From: Sycobia sp. Sy_11
Lineage: Eukaryota; Arthropoda; Insecta; Hymenoptera; Epichrysomallidae
DNA length: 64,000 nt
Reading direction: 5' to 3'
NCBI GenBank assembly: GCA_018907035.1
Contig: JACCIC010000211.1
Span: forward strand, 579,501-643,500
Shown: piece after piece, positions 59,450-64,000 of the stretch
Position numbering within the stretch: the first letter of the stretch is position 1
Layout of the letters: every line of letters starts with the position of its first letter
Notes under the pieces: model-generated
Database searches by the model: none
What the model saw: the letters and a program-made list of their open reading frames with translations, nothing else
Told to the model about the DNA's origin: nothing
Made by a program: the position numbers and the translations under genes

Positions 59450-59559
59450 TCACGCTTCATTGTAAAAGTCTACGTTTTGAAAAAATTGCAGGAGAGGCTT
59501 CAGACCCATTTGTTGTTGTTGTTGTTGCTGTTCTTGATAACTTGATAGCTCTTGAAAAT
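59450..59559 (-). CDS. candidate terminal coding exon with polyglutamine
   Basis: On the minus strand ATATATTACAG ends at 59560 and is followed by a frame that, after two split-codon bases, reads FQELSSYQE, then seven Gln (six CAA and one CAG), then MGLKPLLQFFQNVDFYNEA and a TGA at 59450-59452. AATAAA (59409-59414 on the plus strand as TTTATT) lies 36 nt past the stop, where a polyadenylation signal could sit. Acceptor, frame, stop and AATAAA all agree with a last exon. Against it: the Gln run is simply a (CAA)n microsatellite, the acceptor's pyrimidine tract is weak, AATAAA is common in AT-rich DNA and the frame is short. Host gene unknown; such Gln-rich tails are common in insect RNA-binding and transcription proteins. 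Confidence 0.3.
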
Positions 59560-60808
59560 CTGTAATATATGTAATTATAGCTTTATAGGTTAAGTTTTTC
59601 TTTTATTTTCTGCCACTGGCCGAGTTAATGAATGGCGCGTTTGTCTGAAATATTCTTTATCCAGCTTCAAAAAGGTATTCGAATAAATAAGAAAAGTGTG
59701 AGCTTTTATTAAATACATTGTATTACATTATATATGTATACGTAAATAGTTCAAAGTTTCGAATAATTTTTTATCGTCGGCCGTAACTGTTTCCTCCGAT
59801 ATTTGCCTCGAGTCCGTTTTTTATTTTTCGGTCGCCATACAGCTGACCTCAAAATAAACCTTACAGAATGACATTTTCGCCACCATTCCATTTTCCAACG
59901 ACTCGATTTATTCGCCTCGCGGGCCAATGACACGCGACGATAATTCTTGCAAATGGGAAAAGTCTGTTCTCCGGTAATACTCTCTTCAAATGCATAGGTA
60001 ATTCGGGGCTCCATATACTTCGTGCGATTCTACGCGTGCTTTTATGGTTTAAAAAAAAAAAAAAGACGAGAAAAATGCATATGGTGGAATGAAAAGAAGA
60101 AAAAAACATTTTTCATACCGAATTGTTACAGTAATTAAATCATTATATTTATTTAGAGAAAATTCTTTGCACGTCGTGATTTCATTGAATCATTATTTTT
60201 TTATAGTAATCAGTGAAAATAATTCAACGGTTATAAAAGAAATAGTGAATGGTAAATAAAATAAAATTTTAAATTATTATATAATAAAAGTGAATTAGTA
60301 TTTTAGATGAAAAATGTTAGTGACTATATAGTAAATATTGTAACGCAAAAAAATATGCAGTAACAATATATGGACGTTGGTACATTTTTGTTCAAAATCA
60401 AAAATTAATTTTTCTATTCCTGCAAGAGAGAATTATGTAAAATATTATTCAACCCATTTAGAATAATTGAATTTTAGTGTATTGTCATTTTAATATTTGG
60501 TTATAATCACTAAGCTGTCCATTGTTGTCATAAAAGTTGTCTTTTTTTTATGAAATTGTGAATAATAATCTGCAAAATTTAATTTAAAAGACACGTCACA
60601 ATTCGTTTCATTCAGTTGGGTAATTTCCTACTTGCTATTGGTCGATCGATCGCTAATTATTTATTCAGATAAAATTCTCAAAGCGATTTAATTCTTTTCG
60701 CGCCAGCGGGAAAAAGAGAAAGAGAGCACGAGAAAAAGAGAGGGAAATAGAGGTTGAGGAAAAACGGAGTTCGAAAGTCTTAACAGAAGGTGAGCCGAGC
60801 TCGACTGG

Positions 60809-61090
60809 ATGACGGACAGATTTCATAAATATTCAGGCGAACCACGCGCAAAAGAATGTTATATGCGAAACGCAGAGAGATCGAGAAATAGAGAGAGAAA
60901 TGGAAAGTTGGCACTTCTTATCGCTCATCCACAGCAGGGCACAATGATATTGAGCGAGAGAGGGGGAGAGAGCTTCGATGAAAACTTTATCGGACCCCTC
61001 TCAATATGTTCCAAACAAATGTATACAGAGTGCGCCTCGTGGATTTGCGGCTGGCATAATTTTATCTCACGCACATGCGCGATTTGCTAA
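60809..61090 (+). other. 93-codon ATG open frame, unassigned
   Basis: An ATG at 60809 opens a frame beginning MTDRFHKYSGEPRAKECYMR and ending in TAA at 61088-61090. It contains Arg/Glu-rich segments where GA-rich sequence is read (near 60880 and 60955), but otherwise mixed composition with a Cys/Trp-containing tail. No domain is recognised, and no splice sites frame it well; a donor-like AAG|GTGAGC lies just upstream near 60788. A small gene, an exon or a chance frame are all possible. Confidence 0.18.
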
Positions 61091-61135
61091 TCTTTGCATT
61101 ATATATCTATGCACCTGCGCCTAGGCCCCTCAAAT

Positions 61136-61138
61136 CTC

Positions 61139-61169
<31 letters not shown>

Positions 61170-61183
61170 TTCTCTCTATCTCT
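61136..61183. repeat. (CT)n tract, imperfect
   Basis: CT-rich tract of about 46 bp with CCC and TTT interruptions. Confidence 0.9.
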
Positions 61184-61281
61184 ACATTCACACTGAGAGT
61201 TTTGATATTCCAGAACTATGATCTAATGTACGTAGATTCTATTATAGCATGAGCGATTTATATCCCGTTAATTAAAATTAG

Positions 61282-61283
<2 letters not shown>

Positions 61284-61330
<47 letters not shown>
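61284..61330. repeat. (TA)n microsatellite
   Basis: Perfect TA run of about 47 bp. Confidence 0.95.
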
Positions 61331-61333
<3 letters not shown>

Positions 61334-61600
61334 GGAATTGAGGGGATCTGTGCGCAGAGGTGAAAGAGAGTCGCCACCCCTCGGAGATTCCTAAAAGTCG
61401 CCTTGCCAGCTTAGTGGAAAGGGGGATGTAATAAAATAACACATACATCGTTATGGTTGCATGAATTTTTTGAGACGATAGAGAACGAATGATTAATCTC
61501 AATTTGCATCGACTAGGCATTAGGTACAATGATATGATCGATCCGTACAAATCGCGAGATTTCGTGGTGTTCAATAATAATGTGTGACCTCTAGTTCCCG

Positions 61601-62411
61601 GATTTAAGTGTTGTTACGTCTCTATGTGTATATGATACTGATAATTCGCTCGGTTATATAAAATAGCGCGTTGAAATACCTATGAAATTTAAATGTCAAT
61701 ATTCAAACGCCTTCCATTTATTAGAACCTGTATCAGTACGACACTTGTCAAATACGCTCAATAAGGCTTGATATTTTGACTCAATTGTCTCTAAATACTT
61801 TGATTGACAATCGGAGCATATTCGCTAATTTGATCTCCAAGCTCTATTCGCCCGTCCTCGGGTCAAGATATATATATAGCCAGTTATTTCAAGGCTTCTC
61901 TCCTTGTTAATCTTAACTCAATTTTCTTCAATTATGATCCTACTTCATATTACGAATTGGAATTAAGTCATAAAAAGGAGCAAATATTGCTTTAAAGGAT
62001 AATATATATTACAATTACAACGAGTAGATTAAAATATTTTTAGCGGTCACAGATAAGATTTACTTATTATAATATAGCTCGTGCACTTCAATTGGTATAT
62101 ACAAGAATGCAATTAAATTTTTTATTTATTTGAAACAGATATACATTTAAACAGTAATGAACTGCGTTGTTAAAACGTTTAATAGGTAACGGATTGCTCC
62201 ATAAGTTTCAGAGCAAATTAATAAAACAAAAATTTTCGGGCAAATATAAACTTTATTTATTAAAATACACTCTTTAAAGAATGATACGAATATATTCAGT
62301 CTAGCAGTCTTCCAATTATTACGTGCCTTCATTCAGTATGATTTACAATATTATTAAAATTTAATTTAAAAAATTCCTTGGTAATTTTGAGTTAAATCTC
62401 TTTTCCTGCAG
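61601..62411. other. AT-rich non-coding stretch
   Basis: AT-rich. A short TA run is at 61868-61877. The minus frame 62147-62332 starts at an ATG and is unassigned. Confidence 0.55.
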
Positions 62412-62657
62412 CATTTCTATGGAATTGTTCGCTGACTATTTTTATGACTCTCGATACCAGTGCATGAAATTCTGTTCATTGCAGTGGATCATCGCCAAAC
62501 GACGTTCTGCGTAGTTGTCGCATTCTTGTTTTCGATCGACTGTGAACGAACGCAATTCTCACTTGGGACTCAACATTGTCATTGGCAAATACTCGTGCAA
62601 AATAGCGAATGCATTGCCTTCTCGTATTTCAAACTTCTTTGCTATCACAGCGTATAG
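62412..62657 (+). other. exon-like block with two strong acceptors, unassigned
   Basis: CTCTTTTCCTGCAG ends at 62411, one of the best acceptors in the window. The next frame includes ATG at 62419 and reads MELFADYFYDSRYQCMKFCS before a TAG at 62512. A second acceptor, GTTCATTGCAG, ends at 62484, and a different frame across it stays open to TAG at 62655, reading DHRQTTFCVVVAFLFSIDCE. Composition is more even than in the AT-rich flanks. AATAAA occurs about 245 nt further on, near 62900. Alternative or terminal exons are possible, but frame conflict and lack of a recognisable family keep confidence low. Confidence 0.2.
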
Positions 62658-63450
62658 CTTCAATTTATGATCAAGCAAAATTGTTTTATGAACCTTTTTC
62701 GACGATTTCAAAGACAATCGCTGAATTCGGATGACCTAAGCGTTTAACGTCATTCGTATCTTTTAGCATGTTATTCGTTGTTGCCAATGGAGAAATATAC
62801 GAACGGTACTATATTAAGCAATTTCTGTGATTTAGCAATATTTTCTAATCAAAGATGAGCTATATTTTATGCAACGTACATTGGATTTTTCTCTTTTAAA
62901 TAAAGAAAGAGCAGATTTTTGGCGATTTTTTATTACGTTAGACTATCTCGGGTTCGCAACTTATATTGAAGTAAGTTTTATGAAAATGTGCAATATGAAA
63001 TTTCACAGATAAAGAATAGGCCTATATTATGAAAGCCTTAAAATTCATTAAAATAATCTTGTGTCTAAACTATGTGATACTTTTCATTGCTACGTCATTA
63101 TCGAAAGAGGATGCAATGAGACGAAATGAGTTGAGTTACAAAGGAGATAATATAAGATAGAGGAGTACTAGATCCCAGTGAACTTATACAAGGTGCAGAT
63201 TATATTTTATTTAAAGACATCTAGTTTTGTCAATTTAATAGTCATCTTTTCTAGTGTCTATTCGGCATTTATAATTGAATATGCTTTGTTAAGCAGTTCG
63301 ATATAAATATATCCAATCATATTCTATATCAAATGGAGAGTAGAAAATAATAAATTCATTCGTATAGCATCGAAGACAAATTCATTAAATCTCAAAATAT
63401 AAAACAAAAGACGAATGGACGGGGAATGAAATCTACAAGCGCCCGACGTC
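62658..63450. other. AT-rich non-coding stretch
   Basis: AT-rich; a small minus frame at 63324-63551 is unassigned. Nothing else seen. Confidence 0.55.
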
Positions 63451-63681
63451 TTACTAATGAAACATGATTGGCGCGCCCCATTGGCCGATATCAACGAGAC
63501 GTGGGCTTGTATGTACAACAACTGGACATCACATATAATAACGTTATACAATATATTAATAAGAATAAAACAAAAATCTCTGAACCTAATGGATCCACGG
63601 CATCCCCCCTCCTGTCTCTTATTCCCTCGATTCCCGCCACTTCTCCTCGTTCTGTCCCTCCATCTATTTACATGGCTCTTC

Positions 63682-63683
<2 letters not shown>

Positions 63684-63719
<36 letters not shown>
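63684..63719. repeat. (CT)n tract
   Basis: CT run of about 36 bp. Plus and minus frames across it are artefacts. Confidence 0.95.
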
Positions 63720-63722
<3 letters not shown>

Positions 63723-63800
63723 ATCTCTCTTGCTCGTGCATATACACATACGTCCGATGTTCCGACATACGATACGATGAGGGAGGGAAGAAGGGAAAGA

Positions 63801-63808
63801 GTGAGAGA

Positions 63809-63862
<54 letters not shown>

Positions 63863-63869
63863 AGAGATG
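63801..63869. repeat. (GA)n tract
   Basis: GA-rich purine tract of about 68 bp, about 80 bp downstream of the CT tract and able to pair with it as an inverted repeat. Confidence 0.95.
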
Positions 63870-63912
63870 GAGAAGACAGAGAGGAAGACTCGAATTGTCT
63901 GTTTAAAGCGCA

Positions 63913-63937
63913 CTGTCACGTCTGACAGTTTATATAG
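63913..63937 (+). promoter_or_regulatory. possible core promoter: paired TGACAG sites and TATATAG
   Basis: CTGTCA (63913-63918) and TGACAG (63923-63928) are inverted copies 4 bp apart. TGACAG is the core bound by TALE homeodomain proteins of the Meis/Homothorax type. TATATAG follows at once (63931-63937), then CpG-rich sequence to the window edge. A GA tract just upstream is typical of many insect promoters. This order suggests a plus-strand promoter whose gene lies beyond 64000. No initiator motif is certain. Confidence 0.3.
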
Positions 63938-64000
63938 TCGCGCGCGGGGAATGAAAAAGGCTGTAAGCGACAGCGAGCACGCGCGCGCAGCGGCTGCGGC

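Larger units (their letters stand above)
59251..60600. other. AT-rich stretch around the candidate terminal exon
   Basis: AT-rich; an A homopolymer at 60051-60064. Minus frames 59751-60014 and 59861-60109 overlap each other, start with non-ATG codons or run through the homopolymer, and match nothing known to me. Confidence 0.5.
60601..61600. other. moderate-GC block with CT and TA arrays
   Basis: Besides the open frame at 60809 it contains GA-rich patches (60711-60755), a CT tract and a TA array. The minus frame 61278-61574 runs into the TA array. Confidence 0.5.

Noticed and set aside
1..64000. CRISPR array, rRNA, mitochondrial insert or bacterial contamination
   Set aside because: No spaced direct repeats of the right kind, no rRNA-like or dense coding sequence, and composition is uniformly that of an insect-like nuclear genome.

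Overview
This is eukaryotic nuclear DNA, almost certainly from an insect. It has no operons, bacterial-style genes, rRNA or recognisable tRNA. It is dense in long simple repeats: about twenty (TA)n arrays of 40 bp or more, plus many long (GA)n/(CT)n and (CA)n tracts. It alternates between AT-rich stretches and GC- and CpG-rich blocks. A decayed mariner-family transposase tail is the only protein remnant I can place in a family. The mosaic composition, plentiful CpG and this mariner type fit a hymenopteran (ant, bee or wasp), but that is inference; no marker gene here proves it.

No confident protein-coding gene is visible. Many long open frames are artefacts of reading through (TA)n as Tyr-Ile or through (CT)n/(GA)n as Leu-Ser/Arg-Glu. 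The window reads as intergenic DNA or as one or more very long introns of a developmental or neural-type gene. The best exon candidates are a 32-nt micro-exon on the plus strand at 44499-44530, with a strong polypyrimidine/CAG acceptor and an AAG|GTAAGT donor, and a polyglutamine-bearing terminal exon on the minus strand at 59450-59559, with a TTACAG acceptor, a stop and AATAAA 36 nt beyond. Weaker candidates are listed with low confidence.

Layout. 1-3340: AT-rich with a microsatellite cluster at 826-1617. 3340-4660: GC-rich island. 4660-7370: AT-rich with a compound TA/TG array and a perfect hairpin. 7370-7750: CpG-rich block ending in a donor-like site. 8890-10740: GC-rich island with CT and GA tracts. 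10740-12540: AT-rich with the longest TA array (84 bp). 12540-17190: mixed GC-rich blocks. 17190-25640: mostly AT-rich, with a GC block at 19850-20910, a 141-codon open frame near 24440 and a perfect hairpin at 25150. 25640-26890: GC-rich. 26890-28730: AT-rich, with a structured CTGATGAG-containing element. 28730-30480: the largest GC island. 31130-35430: TA arrays and CT/GA tracts. 35430-42460: AT-rich, with a MITE-like inverted repeat at 39898. 42460-44560: CA/TA compound array, mariner fossil and micro-exon. 44560-49250: AT-rich around a GC block, with a GAATTC/GAGTTC foldback near 48390-48660. 49800-53900: the quietest AT-rich part. 53900-63420: alternating. 63420-64000: CT/GA inverted pair, then a TATA-like element in CpG-rich sequence, plausibly the promoter of a plus-strand gene beyond the right edge.

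No set of genes working together can be described from this window.
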